Of a stretch of DNA of 64,000 nucleotides, positions 54,864 through 63,977 are shown piece after piece. The notes under the pieces are model-generated. The model was given only the letters and a program-made list of their open reading frames with translations, did not search any database and had not been told where the DNA came from. The DNA comes from Candidatus Tectimicrobiota bacterium (lineage in GTDB: Bacteria > UBA8248 > JACPRG01). Each line of letters starts with the position of its first letter. Position 1 is the stretch's first letter. The stretch lies in NCBI GenBank assembly GCA_016190025.1, contig JACPRG010000017.1:1-64000 (forward strand), read 5' to 3'. The position numbers and the translations under genes were made by a program.

Positions 54864-56000
54864 CTACGAGCCGTTGAGCTCCACAGACACGGCGAGGCCC
54901 GGGGCGTCGGGAGACAGCAGCGGGATCACGTGGAACCGCGCGGCGCTCCTTTTCCCCGCCTTTTGTTCCTTCCTTTCCCGGTGCATCTTGGCCACGAAGC
55001 GCCCGATTAGGTGGCCGATGGCGGCCCCTCCCACCATGTCGCTGAGCCAGTGCTTGTACCGGTAGATCCGGCTGGCGCCCACGAGGGTCGCGAGGCCGTA
55101 AGCGGTTCCGGAAACCCAGGGGTCTTCGGATTGGGAGGCGATGACCGTGCCCAGGGCGAAGGCCGTGGCGGTGTCCCCGGAAGGGAAGGCGGAGTTGTGC
55201 AGGGTGAAGGGGGAGAAGGTAAAGGCGTCGTCCGCATCGTCCGGCCGCTCGCGCCCGATGACGGCTTTGAGCGGAAGTACCACGGCCCCCGTCAGCAGGA
55301 TGGATTCCAGTCCCTGCACGCCTGAGTCCATCCACCGGGGGTTGTCCGCGAGCTTGCCGGCGGCCAGGAGGGTCCCGATCAACCCCACCTGGATCTCGGT
55401 CCGCCCGAAGTAGCCGATGGCCTTGAAGGCGTCCCGGGCGGTGCCGTTGCGATGGTCGAGCACGAGGTCCCGGACGCTCTCATCGGCGGCGAAGGTCGCC
55501 GCCGTTCCCGCCGCCACGGCCCCTAGGACCAGCCAGTCCGAGAGCCCCCATCGGGTCGGGGCCCGGACCGCTTCCACCGCGTCTTCCAGGAGCATCTTCG
55601 GGAAGTCCAGGAGCCGGCGCGTCAGGGAAGTGTCCTCCGGAGGCTCCCCCGCTGCGGCCGAGAGGAGGCCCGGCGCCGCTTCCAGGACGGCGGACCGGGC
55701 GGCCTGGGTCGCCGCCGGCGCGCTCCGTGCGCGGCCGGACGCGGGCGAAGGCCCCGCCCCACTCGGAGGGGAGGGTTCTGAGAGAGAGGCGATGAAGGCC
55801 GGGAGAGGGCGGGATGCCTGAAAGTCCCGGCCGGGCTTGGCCCCGGCGTCGGAGTAGGAGAGATCCTGAAGGAGGGGATCCCGGAGGACGCGGACCTCCT
55901 GGAGGGTCACCGCGGAGCACGCGGCGGCTATGCTCAAGATGATGAGCGCCGCCGTTGCCGCGATCGCCCCGGCCGGCTTTCTGGAGAGCCTCCTTCTCAT
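54864..56000 (-). CDS. PAP2-family phosphatase-like envelope protein with an altered PSGH motif
   Basis: This 378-residue protein has a signal peptide or anchor (~9-31), a low-complexity Pro/Ala/Ser linker (~55-125) and a PAP2 domain (~145-360). Motif 1 is intact: Lys245...Arg252-Pro253 (KAVIGRERP). Motif 3 is intact: Ser310-Arg311...His317...Asp321 (SRIYRYKHWLSD) with the nucleophile His. Motif 2, normally PSGH, reads PSGD (Asp276), so the usual acid/base His is missing. It may have altered or no phosphatase activity. ATG at 56000 gives a clear signal peptide. It follows the AMIN-DUF3187 gene by 85 bases on the same strand; both mature N-termini have a similar TLQEVRV/TLEGIRV stretch. Confidence 0.83.
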   Translation of the reverse strand: MRRRLSRKPAGAIAATAALIILSIAAACSAVTLQEVRVLRDPLLQDLSYSDAGAKPGRDFQASRPLPAFIASLSEPSPPSGAGPSPASGRARSAPAATQAARSAVLEAAPGLLSAAAGEPPEDTSLTRRLLDFPKMLLEDAVEAVRAPTRWGLSDWLVLGAVAAGTAATFAADESVRDLVLDHRNGTARDAFKAIGYFGRTEIQVGLIGTLLAAGKLADNPRWMDSGVQGLESILLTGAVVLPLKAVIGRERPDDADDAFTFSPFTLHNSAFPSGDTATAFALGTVIASQSEDPWVSGTAYGLATLVGASRIYRYKHWLSDMVGGAAIGHLIGRFVAKMHRERKEQKAGKRSAARFHVIPLLSPDAPGLAVSVELNGS

Positions 56001-56085
56001 GACGGGGTGTTGTCCTTCACGGTTGCTTGGCCAGGGATCATGCGGGGCGCCCCCGGGAGAAGTCCAAGAACGGCGGGTGAGGGGG

Positions 56086-57927
56086 TCATCGCCGGGTCCA
56101 TCGGGCGGGAATGCGGTATTCCAGGGACACGAAGAGGGTGGTTTCATCGGCCGTGGCGCCCACGCGCCCCACCACGTCCGTCTGGAAGCCGCCCATCACC
56201 ATCCAGCGCGGGTCCAGGGCCACGCGAAGGCCGCCTCCCATCACGTAGGAAGGGGCGGCGATCAGTTCCGTGAGAGAGGTGTTCTCCTGCGTCCCCGGCG
56301 GGGCTTCGTAGGGGGCGCTGGACCCGCTGAACTGCCCCACGAGCGCCCATCGCTTGAGGAAGTCCCACTCCAGCGCGATGGTCCAGTACGTGAAGAAGCC
56401 CTGCGGGTTCAGGCTCTTGGAGTCGAAGGGATCGCTGGGGAGGGTCGCGCTGTAATTGAAGTAGGCGATGAAGGAGTCCCAGAAGCTCTTTTGAAGGAGG
56501 AGGCCCAGTGCCCCGTCCACCCCGCCGGAGCCGAACTGGTCGTTCGTCGCCGTGGGGAGCTTCAGGCCCGCCCGGAAGGACGTCTCCGGGATCCATCGGG
56601 ATTCGCGCAGAAGGCGGAACTTGGCCCGCAGGGCCATTTCCCCTAGCCCGGCCGTGTCCGTGTCGCTGTCGAAAAGCGTCTTGTCGCCGTCCTCGATGAA
56701 GAACCGTGTGGATCTCAGGTCGGGCCGCTTGTTCAGGATCACATTGAGGAGAGACCTTTTTCCGCTGATGTACTTTTCGTAGGCCTCCTTCAGCTCGTTG
56801 GCGAAGCTGTTCACGTGGTGGTAGAGAATCGGCAGCTCGATCCCCGCCTGAAGCCGGTCCAGGACCCCGTAGTCGTAGTGGAGCCGGAACGCGGACGCCT
56901 CCAGGTGGGTGAAGATCCGGAGGGGGACGGAGGGATCGATGGGAGAGGTCCCATCGCCCTCGTTGACCGCGTTGAGTTGGCCCAGGGCGTGTGTCTGGTT
57001 GAAGTCCAGCCGGAAGGCGTGTTCCTCCCGTTCCAGCAGCTTCGCCTGGTCGGGGATGAACTGATATAGGAGAACGTGGAGCGGGTTATTGAACCGGAGG
57101 GGGATCGGGCCGTGCACGTTGGGAAGCTCGCCTTCCACATCGGCGCCCCGGAGGAACCGGCCGATCCGCTCGCCGAGCGGCCCCTTCGCCGCCGCCCGGC
57201 GGCCGGGGGCGTCGCTCGCGGTCCGGGCGGGTTGGGAGGGCGCGTCCTCCGCCTTGAGCGGCGAGGACAGCGGCTTCGGGAGCTCGGCCGGCGGGGCCGG
57301 CAGGGCGCTCAGGCCCGGCTTGAGGGGCGTCGCTTCGGCCGCCGCCGCACCTTTCGGGGGGGCTGCCCTGCGGGCCGGGTCTGGGACTGGATCGGGCGGA
57401 AGCGAAGGCGGGCGGACGGGTTCGGCCAGCTGCATCGGCTGGATTTCGGTGGCCGGCGAGTACACCGCCACCGGGCGCCAGGGCAGATCGGCCACGGCGG
57501 TCAGCCGCTCGATTTCATGGAGTTGTCCGGGCGGCGTCGGTCTCAGGATGTCCAACACGAGCCTGTGGGGTTCGCGGGAATCCGCCTCGACCGTAAAGCT
57601 GCGGACCTTGGAGCCGTCAAGAACGCCCACCAGAAAGCGGGAGTCCGCTTTTCCGATGGAGGAGAGAGACAGGCCGGCGAGGCCCGGGGGGAGTCTGTCG
57701 GGCAAGAGGAGGCCGGGTGCCACGCCCGAGGGGGTGACCACCCAAAGAGTCCGGCCGGAGGGTCCCCGGTAAACCCGGTATTGGGAGACCGGGCCGTCAA
57801 AGTCCAGGACGATGCGGGTGAAGTAAGGGTGCTCGCCGACCCGGATCCCTTCCAGCGTGAGCCCGGAGCAGACACCCGCGGTGGTCATGATGAAAATCAG
57901 CGCCAGAAGTCCCGTGTGTTTTTTCAA
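56086..57927 (-). CDS. AMIN domain plus DUF3187 outer-membrane-type protein
   Basis: The 613-residue protein has a signal peptide (MKKHTGLLALIFIMTTAGVCS). An AMIN domain follows at ~22-130 (LTLEGIRVGEHPYFTRIVLDFDGPVSQYRVY), then a Pro/Ala-rich linker (~150-270). From ~280 comes a DUF3187 beta-barrel-like region (FRLDFNQTHALGQLN; LQAGIELPILYHHVN; TSFRAGLKLPTATND; VSLEYRIPARW, ending in an aromatic-rich strand). AMIN domains direct proteins to peptidoglycan or septal sites, and DUF3187 proteins are putative outer-membrane barrels. TTG at 57927 follows GGGGGATCAGAGCGG; an ATG 39 bases later would remove much of the signal peptide. Confidence 0.82.
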   Translation of the reverse strand: MKKHTGLLALIFIMTTAGVCSGLTLEGIRVGEHPYFTRIVLDFDGPVSQYRVYRGPSGRTLWVVTPSGVAPGLLLPDRLPPGLAGLSLSSIGKADSRFLVGVLDGSKVRSFTVEADSREPHRLVLDILRPTPPGQLHEIERLTAVADLPWRPVAVYSPATEIQPMQLAEPVRPPSLPPDPVPDPARRAAPPKGAAAAEATPLKPGLSALPAPPAELPKPLSSPLKAEDAPSQPARTASDAPGRRAAAKGPLGERIGRFLRGADVEGELPNVHGPIPLRFNNPLHVLLYQFIPDQAKLLEREEHAFRLDFNQTHALGQLNAVNEGDGTSPIDPSVPLRIFTHLEASAFRLHYDYGVLDRLQAGIELPILYHHVNSFANELKEAYEKYISGKRSLLNVILNKRPDLRSTRFFIEDGDKTLFDSDTDTAGLGEMALRAKFRLLRESRWIPETSFRAGLKLPTATNDQFGSGGVDGALGLLLQKSFWDSFIAYFNYSATLPSDPFDSKSLNPQGFFTYWTIALEWDFLKRWALVGQFSGSSAPYEAPPGTQENTSLTELIAAPSYVMGGGLRVALDPRWMVMGGFQTDVVGRVGATADETTLFVSLEYRIPARWTRR

Positions 57928-58082
57928 CCGCTCTGATCCCCCAAAGCCCTGGGCGCGGAAGGTTCCCTCTCCCAGCCCCCCTCTTGAGTTCTCGGTGCGC
58001 TGGTCTCCTGACCCGTGAGGACGGAAAGGGCCGGTTTCTGATTCCTTGCGTCCGGGTGATGCGCTTCTTTGAATCGACAGGG

Positions 58083-58088
58083 AGTATA
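58083..58088 (-). promoter_or_regulatory. Extended -10 promoter element before the AMIN-DUF3187 gene
   Basis: Minus strand TGG-TATACT is an extended -10 (TGn plus a five-of-six -10), about 155 bases before the TTG start. No good -35 is present, as is allowed for extended -10 promoters. Confidence 0.45.
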
Positions 58089-58170
58089 CCAAAAGAAATC
58101 AAAAGAGAAAACGTCCGTTCAGGGGAGGTTTTTTCGCGGCGGGCCTTGATTCCGAATTCCCCCGGGACGT

Positions 58171-59241
58171 TCAGGCCTGGAAGGCCGCCCGGACGGCCTC
58201 GATGACCCGCTGCGCCTCCTCGTCGCTCAGCGCGGGATAGCAGGGGAGAGAGACGGCCTCCCGAGCGGCCCAGTCCGTCCGGGGGAACCCCGAGAGACCC
58301 AGGAGCCGGTGGATCGGACGGTGAACGGGCCTGCGGGCGATGATCCCCTTGCCCTGAAGGAAACGGATGAGACCCGCCGCCCCCGGCCCGCCCGCCACCC
58401 GGACGATGTAGCGGTGATACACGTGGCGCCCGCCCGGCGGGTCGGCGGGGAGGGCGAGGGGCAGGTCCCGGAAGGCCCGGCGGTAGAGGGCGGCGATCTC
58501 CCGGCGGCGGCGGATGAAGCGCGGGAGCTTGCGGAGTTGGGACCGCCCCAGGGCGGCGTGGAGGTCGCTCATCTTGTAATTGAAGCGCAGGCGGCCGTCG
58601 GGCGGCTCATCGTAGTCCCGCCGCCCCCGGACCTCCCGCAGAAGTCCCGCCCGGTTCGAGGCGACCATCCCGCCCTCGCCCGAGGCCATCATCTTGGTCG
58701 CGTAAAAGGAGCAGACCGCCGCGCATCCCGTTCGGCCGACGGGGCGGCCCCAAAGGCGGGCGCCGAGGGACTGGGCCAGATCCTCCACCAACGGGAACCC
58801 CAACTCCGCGATGTCCTTGAGGTCCACCGGCTCGCCGAAGGGATGGGGAAAGAGGACGGCGCGGGTCTTCCGGTCGGCCGCCCGCTTGATTTCCTCCGGC
58901 CCGGGATAGAGGCGCCCCTCGGCCAGGTCCGCCAACTGGGGGATCGCCCCCGCGCAGCGGACTGCCTGGAGGAGGGCGCTGCAGACGTAGCTGGGCAGGA
59001 CGACGCCGTCCCCCGGGCCGATGTCCAAGGCGAGGAGCGTCAGGTGCAAGGCGGCGGTCCCGGAGCTGGTGGCGGCCCCTCCGCGGAGGCCCAGGCGCCG
59101 GGCCACCTCCCGCTCGAACCGCGTGACTTCCGGGCCTTGGGCCACCTGGCCGCTCCGCAGGGGCCGCAGCACGGCCCGCTCGTCGTCCGGGCCGAAGAGG
59201 GGCCGGGAGTGGGGGACAGGGGCGGGCCGCCGGGGGGGCAT
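58171..59241 (-). CDS. DegT/DnrJ/EryC1/StrS-type sugar aminotransferase
   Basis: This 356-residue PLP enzyme transfers an amino group to a keto-sugar nucleotide. Typical blocks are GPEVTRFEREVARRLG, ATSSGTAALHLTLLALDIGPGDGVVLPSYVC, VEDLAQSLGARLWGRPVG and CSFYATKMMASGEGGM with the PLP Lys (about residue 190). It is the last gene of a minus-strand run GT4, PHP-like protein, PIG-L deacetylase, aminotransferase, with gaps of 3-10 bases. Together these suggest synthesis or modification of a cell-surface glycan or glycolipid. The specific sugar is not evident. Confidence 0.92.
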   Translation of the reverse strand: MPPRRPAPVPHSRPLFGPDDERAVLRPLRSGQVAQGPEVTRFEREVARRLGLRGGAATSSGTAALHLTLLALDIGPGDGVVLPSYVCSALLQAVRCAGAIPQLADLAEGRLYPGPEEIKRAADRKTRAVLFPHPFGEPVDLKDIAELGFPLVEDLAQSLGARLWGRPVGRTGCAAVCSFYATKMMASGEGGMVASNRAGLLREVRGRRDYDEPPDGRLRFNYKMSDLHAALGRSQLRKLPRFIRRRREIAALYRRAFRDLPLALPADPPGGRHVYHRYIVRVAGGPGAAGLIRFLQGKGIIARRPVHRPIHRLLGLSGFPRTDWAAREAVSLPCYPALSDEEAQRVIEAVRAAFQA

Positions 59242-59244
59242 CGG

Positions 59245-59883
59245 TCAAAGCCCGGTCCGGGCGAGGGTGGGGATCACCTGCAACATCCGCAGCGGGACGA
59301 AGCCCTCGGCGAGCTGGATGTGCGTCTGCGTGCCCCGGAAGTGGGCCGTCGCGCGTGCCACCTCGATGATGGTCAGGTCTTTCACCTTGGTGCGGGTGAC
59401 CTGGGAGGCGTGGGCCTTGAGGGCGGAGAGTTTCCGCTCGAAGGTGGAGGCGATGTCCACGAAGACCGACGGACTGAAGTTCTGCGTGCTGGGACCCTCG
59501 TAGAACAGGACCGTGGGGGCGAACCGGGCGGCGGAGACCACGGCGCTGGAAAGGTTCCGGTGGTCCTGATGGGTGTCCTGACCGAAGTGGACGAAGACGG
59601 TCTCCGGCTGAACCTTTCGGACGAGCCGCTCGACCTCGGAGATGAGGTCCTTGTCCACCGGGAGCCGGGTGTCTTCGTGGTCCCCGAAGAAAAGCTCCTT
59701 GGCGCCCAGGGCCCCGGCCGCTTTTTTTTGCTCTGCGGACCGCACCCTGGCGCTCCCCCCCTCCGAGCCCCGGGTGAGAACGAACAGATAGACGTTGTGT
59801 CCCTCCTCTGCGTACCGGAGCAGGGTTCCCCCGCAGCCGAATTCGATGTCGTCGGGGTGAGCACCGATGGCCAGAATGTTCAT
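59245..59883 (-). CDS. PIG-L/LmbE-family deacetylase
   Basis: This 212-residue zinc hydrolase has the hallmark IGAHPDDIEFGCGG at the N-terminus (His, Asp and Asp of the metal/catalytic site) and FVHFGQDTHQDHRN with the second metal-binding His pair. The family removes N-acetyl groups from GlcNAc-containing glycolipids, glycans or small molecules. The adjacent sugar aminotransferase (3 bases after) and glycosyltransferase support a sugar substrate. Length is normal and the start ATG is unambiguous. Confidence 0.93.
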   Translation of the reverse strand: MNILAIGAHPDDIEFGCGGTLLRYAEEGHNVYLFVLTRGSEGGSARVRSAEQKKAAGALGAKELFFGDHEDTRLPVDKDLISEVERLVRKVQPETVFVHFGQDTHQDHRNLSSAVVSAARFAPTVLFYEGPSTQNFSPSVFVDIASTFERKLSALKAHASQVTRTKVKDLTIIEVARATAHFRGTQTHIQLAEGFVPLRMLQVIPTLARTGL

Positions 59884-59893
59884 CCTCTCTTCC

Positions 59894-61474
59894 TCAGCTG
59901 GGTTCGGCCCCCCGCCGGGGGGAGGGGCCAGGGGCGGCGGGGCCGAGAAACCTCACAAAGGCCGGGTTGGTGAGAAGCCGCGCTCCGGAAGGCCCGGAGA
60001 CCTCCAGCCGGTAAAAGCTCGTCTTCCCCGAGGGGATGAAGCTGTCGAGGAACGACTGTTCGAGAGGCGTTTCCCCCCTCCAGGTCTTGACGACCCGGCC
60101 GTCGCGGATGAGATGGACGGATACGACCCGACGGCCGCCGTCGCTGGAGGAGACCCGCAGGCTGACCTCGACGGGGCCGGGCGAGTCCAGCTGCTCTCCC
60201 GGGAGGGCGCTGGCGCTCAGCCCCTGGGGCTTGAGGGTGAACCGATCCAGCTCGAGGCGGAATCCCGGCCCTTCCCGCAGGACGTACATCCTGCCGCGGC
60301 GCAGGGCTTCCAGAAGGGCGGCCTGCGTCCTCTCCTTGAGATAAAACACCGTCTGGACTTCGGCTGAAAGCTCTTCCGCCCCCTCGGGCGTGAGCCGCCT
60401 TTCGCCGGCGCCGCCGAAGACCCAAACGGGCGCGGCCCGCTTGCCCGAGGTGAATTCCAGAAGGATCTTGTCCCAAAGGCCGCCCGGCCCCAGGGCAGGG
60501 GGGTCGCCCTCCATGAAGGCGTCAAAGGCGGTGGCCCCCCGGACGGCCGCCAGAAGGTCCGGGCGGGGACGGGAGAGCAGGCGCGCCGCCCCGGCCCGCT
60601 CCGCTCTGGGGTTCCCTCTCACGCCGGTCCACAGGACGATCCCCCCTCTTCGCCCCGCGTAATCGGTGAGGAGCTGATAGGGCAAAGCGCCCTGGTCCCC
60701 GTGGTAAGCGTCGAAGGGAGAGGAGGCGAACGGGTGGTAGTTGAGCGAGGACAGGCCCCCCGCCAGAAAGAGTAGAAAACCCGCTGCACGCCACCGGGGA
60801 GAGCCGAAGAAGAGGATCAGCCCGATCAGGGCTGTCACGAGGAAAAAGGCCGTTCCAGGCAGCAACTGGCGGAAGTAGGTCCGGGAGAACGACCCGCCGA
60901 CCTCCGGCAGGTTTTCGAGGGTCTGTAGGTGGTTGTTCATGCCGAAGACCAGAAGGCGGTTGTGCCACTGGTGGGCCGTGAGGTCTCCGCGAAAGGGGCT
61001 GCCCGTCCAGTAGTAGAAGGGGGTCGCCGTCAGGCCCGGCAAGAGGAGAACGCGGCGGTGTCTCTCGTCGGCGGCCAGGACCGCTCTCAGGTAGGACGAA
61101 ATCCCGCTCAGGCGGACCGAGGGGAACTCCTGTTTCTTGCGCAGCAGGTTGCGGAAGGGGGGGAGCCCCCAAGACAGCGCGAGGCGGTGGTGGTCGGCGA
61201 GCAGGACCGCGGAAAGCCCCAGGGCCTCGGCTTTTTGGGCGATGGCCTCGACCGGCTCCTTCCCCGTGCTGAAGTTCGACCGGACGCCGACCAGGGCCCG
61301 GTAGGGCCTGTACTCCTGGGCCGCGGCCTCGCCCGGGGAGAGGACCGCCGCGCCCATCCACAGGGCGCCCGCGAGCGCGGCCCAGAGGGCGGCCCAGAGC
61401 GCGGCCAAGACTGCGGGAGGCCCCCCCGCCCGGTCCTCTCCGGTCCGGAGTCGCAGGGTTCCCGCTGGCCTCAT
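59894..61474 (-). CDS. Membrane-anchored PHP-like domain protein, probably degenerate metal site
   Basis: This 526-residue protein has an N-terminal hydrophobic segment (~20-50), then a PHP-like fold: VGVRSNFSTGKEPVEAIAQKAEALGLSAVLLADHH. A central membrane segment (~210-245) and a C-terminal beta-rich domain (~395-510, VEVSLRVSSSDGGRRVVSVHLIRDG) follow. The canonical PHP HxH at the start of the fold is replaced (VRSNFS), while ADHH and later His residues (NYHPF) remain, so catalysis is uncertain. The start ATG overlaps the GT4 stop. The function is unknown; a role in the surrounding envelope-glycan operon is likely by context. Confidence 0.75.
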   Translation of the reverse strand: MRPAGTLRLRTGEDRAGGPPAVLAALWAALWAALAGALWMGAAVLSPGEAAAQEYRPYRALVGVRSNFSTGKEPVEAIAQKAEALGLSAVLLADHHRLALSWGLPPFRNLLRKKQEFPSVRLSGISSYLRAVLAADERHRRVLLLPGLTATPFYYWTGSPFRGDLTAHQWHNRLLVFGMNNHLQTLENLPEVGGSFSRTYFRQLLPGTAFFLVTALIGLILFFGSPRWRAAGFLLFLAGGLSSLNYHPFASSPFDAYHGDQGALPYQLLTDYAGRRGGIVLWTGVRGNPRAERAGAARLLSRPRPDLLAAVRGATAFDAFMEGDPPALGPGGLWDKILLEFTSGKRAAPVWVFGGAGERRLTPEGAEELSAEVQTVFYLKERTQAALLEALRRGRMYVLREGPGFRLELDRFTLKPQGLSASALPGEQLDSPGPVEVSLRVSSSDGGRRVVSVHLIRDGRVVKTWRGETPLEQSFLDSFIPSGKTSFYRLEVSGPSGARLLTNPAFVRFLGPAAPGPSPRRGAEPS

Positions 61475-62733
61475 GCCGTCTTCTCCCGGTGGAGCTCGCG
61501 GTAGAGCTTCTCCAACCGGCGGTTCATCTCCTCCACCGAGTACTCGGCGGAGGATTCTCTCGCTTTTTGCCCGATGGCCCGGCGGGCTTCGGGGCTGGCC
61601 AGCAGACGGCCGACCGCCTCCGCCAGGGCGTCCGGGTCTCCGGCGGGGATCAGGAGGCCGTTCTCGCCGTCTCTCACCAGGTCCGGGATGCCGCCGACCC
61701 CGGTGGCCACGGCGGGAAGGCCGGACGCCATGGCTTCCACCAGGGCCCGGCCCATCCCCTCATTGCGGGAGCAGAGGACGAAGGCGTCGAGGGCGTTCAG
61801 GAGTTCGGGCACGTCGGTCCGCCAACCCAGGAACCGGACCGTCTCCCCCAGGCCGAGCCGCCCCGCCCGCTTCTCCAGGTCGTCCCGGAGCTCGCCGTCT
61901 CCCACGAGGAGCGCCACGAGGCCGGGGTGGCGGTGCCGCAGGCGGCACGCGGCTTCGAGGAGGGTCTTCTGTTCCTTGATCGCCGTGAGCCGGCCCACCG
62001 TTCCGATGACGGGCGTCCCGGGGGCGATGGCCAGCCGCTCGCGGGCCCTCCTTCGCCGCTCCGGGTCGGGGAAAAAGTTCTCGATCGGCAGGCCGGAAGG
62101 GATGACTACGTGTTGCCCGGGACGGCCCACGCCGAGGGCCAGGTGCTCCTGGCGTCCCCGCTCGGTGAGGGTGACGATCCGGTCCGTGAAGCGGGCGGCC
62201 CAGCGCTCCAGCCCCAGGTAGAGGCGGCTGCGCAGGGGGCCGAAGTAGCCGTAGAAGACGTGCCCGTGCGGCGTGTGGACGAGGGCGGGGACCCGGGCCC
62301 GCCGCGCGGCGATCCGCCCGAGGATCCCCGCCTTCGAGGTGTGGGTGTGGACGATGTCAAAGCGGCGGTTTTTCAGGAAACGATGGATCCCGTTCATCGC
62401 GCGCAGGTCCGCTCCGGCCCGGATCGGTCGCACCAGATGGGGGCAGAGGACGACCTCGATGCCTCTGTCAACCGCTTTCCGCTCCAGAGGGCTCGGCGGC
62501 TCTCCGGGCTCTCCGGGACCTTTCAGCACGCAGAACTGAAACCCCTTGCCCTGCAGGCCGAGGACGGTGAGCAGGGTGTTGTCGGAAGACCCCCCTCGAT
62601 CCAGCCGGGTGATGATGTGACAAATGCGGATCAGGCCGTCCCGCGGCCCCGGAGGGGAAAGACGGTCGCCCGAAACCGCATGGCCGGTTGCCGGCCCCTT
62701 GGAGTGGAGGTCCGTCGGCTCGCCGCCGCTCAC
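61471..62733 (-). CDS. GT4-family glycosyltransferase
   Basis: This 420-residue GT-B enzyme has the N-terminal donor-type start ICHIITRLDRGGSSDNTLL, FDIVHTHTSKAGILGRIAARRA, VHTPHGHVFYGYFGP, and the C-terminal nucleotide-sugar site FVLCSRNEGMGRALVEAMASGLPAVATGVGGIPDLV. The annotated GTG at 62733 adds ~33 residues before the conserved start and lies almost at the predicted transcription start, so the N-terminus is uncertain. It leads the envelope-glycan operon. The sugar and acceptor are unknown. Confidence 0.9.
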   Translation of the reverse strand: MSGGEPTDLHSKGPATGHAVSGDRLSPPGPRDGLIRICHIITRLDRGGSSDNTLLTVLGLQGKGFQFCVLKGPGEPGEPPSPLERKAVDRGIEVVLCPHLVRPIRAGADLRAMNGIHRFLKNRRFDIVHTHTSKAGILGRIAARRARVPALVHTPHGHVFYGYFGPLRSRLYLGLERWAARFTDRIVTLTERGRQEHLALGVGRPGQHVVIPSGLPIENFFPDPERRRRARERLAIAPGTPVIGTVGRLTAIKEQKTLLEAACRLRHRHPGLVALLVGDGELRDDLEKRAGRLGLGETVRFLGWRTDVPELLNALDAFVLCSRNEGMGRALVEAMASGLPAVATGVGGIPDLVRDGENGLLIPAGDPDALAEAVGRLLASPEARRAIGQKARESSAEYSVEEMNRRLEKLYRELHREKTA

Positions 62734-62740
62734 AGCCGAA

Positions 62741-62770
62741 ATCCTATCAGATCGGGCGACGCGCCTTCAA
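62741..62770 (-). promoter_or_regulatory. Candidate promoter of the GT4-led operon
   Basis: On the minus strand, TTGAAG (62770-62765) and TAGGAT (62746-62741) have 18-base spacing; each matches four of six. The start point would fall within a few bases of the GTG at 62733. Confidence 0.35.
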
Positions 62771-62792
62771 CCGGGATCGAGCGCGCCGCCCC

Positions 62793-63977
62793 TCACACGA
62801 CGCCCCGCTCCCGCAGGCGGCGGACCTCGTCGGCCTGCATTCCCAGAAGGTCCCGGAGGATTTCTTCGGTGTGCTCGCCGAGGGAGGGCGCGCCCCGCTC
62901 GACCCTCGCCGGAGTCCGGTCGAGGCGGATGGGGGAGTTGACGAAGGGATAGGCCCCGAGGCCGGCCTGCGGCCGCTCCACGACCATCTCCCGATGGCGG
63001 ACCTGGGGGTCGGCCACCACCTGATCGATGCTCAGGACCGGGCCGCAGGGAATGCTCATGGCGCCCAGGATCTCCACCCACTCGTCGGTGGTGCGGGCGC
63101 GGAAAAGCTCGCTCAGCCTCGGCTCCAGGGCGGAGTGGTTCTGGAACCGGTCTTCCTTGTTTTGGAACCGGGGGTCCCGGGCCAGGTCCTCCAGCCTCAG
63201 TTCCCGGCAGAACCGGCGCCACTCCTCGTCCTGGGCCATGGCCACGACGATGTAGCCGTCCCGGGTGGGAAATGCCTGGAAGGGAGAGGAGATGGGATGC
63301 CGGGAGCCCATGGGGCGCGGCGTCTCTGCGGTGGCGAAGTAGCGGGCGACGGCGTTCTCGCAGAAGGCGACCTGGGCGTCCAGCATGCTCAGGTCCAGCC
63401 GCTGCCCGAGGCCGCTGCGCTCTCGCTCCAGCAGGGCGGCCAGGATCCCCACGGCGGCCAGGACGGCGGCCCCCAGGTCGCCGATGGAGTAGCCGGCCCG
63501 GACGGGCGGCCCGTCCGGCATCCCGGTCATGCTGAGGAGGCCGCCCATCGCCTGGACGATCATGTCGTAGGCCGGCCGGTCGGCGTAGGGTCCCGTCTGG
63601 CCGAACCCCGTGATGGAGGCGTAGACGAGGCGGGGGTTCCGCTGGCGCAAGCTTTCCGGCCCCAACCCGAGGCGGTCCATCACGCCCGGCCGGAAGTTCT
63701 CCACCAACACGTCGGACAGCCCCGCCAGGCGGGCTGCGATCTCTTTCCCCTCCGGCTTCTTCAGGTCGAGGGTGACGCTCTTCTTGCCCCGGTTGACGCT
63801 GATGAAATATGAGCTCTGGCCCTGGACGAAGGGGCCGTTCTCCCGGGCGAAGTCCCCCCGGCCGGGGAGCTCCACTTTGACGACCTCGGCGCCGAGGTCC
63901 GCCAGGATCATGGTGCAGTACGGCCCGGCCAGGACCCGGCTGAAATCCAGGACGCGGATGCCTTCGAGGGCTCTCAA
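62793..63977 (-). CDS. CaiB/BaiF-family CoA-transferase
   Basis: This 394-residue class III CoA-transferase moves CoA between organic acids. The N-terminal Rossmann block ALEGIRVLDFSRVLAGPYCTMILADLGAEVVKVE and GRGDFARENGPF are typical. The catalytic Asp is expected after the SYSIGDLGAA-like segment (here GYSIGDLGAAVLAAVGILAALL, Asp about residue 167). The length is normal and the C-terminal block LGEHTEEILRDLLG is complete. TTG at 63977 follows GGAGGACCC. It is separated from the glycan operon by 59 bases on the same strand. Its acid substrate is unknown. Confidence 0.93.
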   Translation of the reverse strand: MRALEGIRVLDFSRVLAGPYCTMILADLGAEVVKVELPGRGDFARENGPFVQGQSSYFISVNRGKKSVTLDLKKPEGKEIAARLAGLSDVLVENFRPGVMDRLGLGPESLRQRNPRLVYASITGFGQTGPYADRPAYDMIVQAMGGLLSMTGMPDGPPVRAGYSIGDLGAAVLAAVGILAALLERERSGLGQRLDLSMLDAQVAFCENAVARYFATAETPRPMGSRHPISSPFQAFPTRDGYIVVAMAQDEEWRRFCRELRLEDLARDPRFQNKEDRFQNHSALEPRLSELFRARTTDEWVEILGAMSIPCGPVLSIDQVVADPQVRHREMVVERPQAGLGAYPFVNSPIRLDRTPARVERGAPSLGEHTEEILRDLLGMQADEVRRLRERGVV

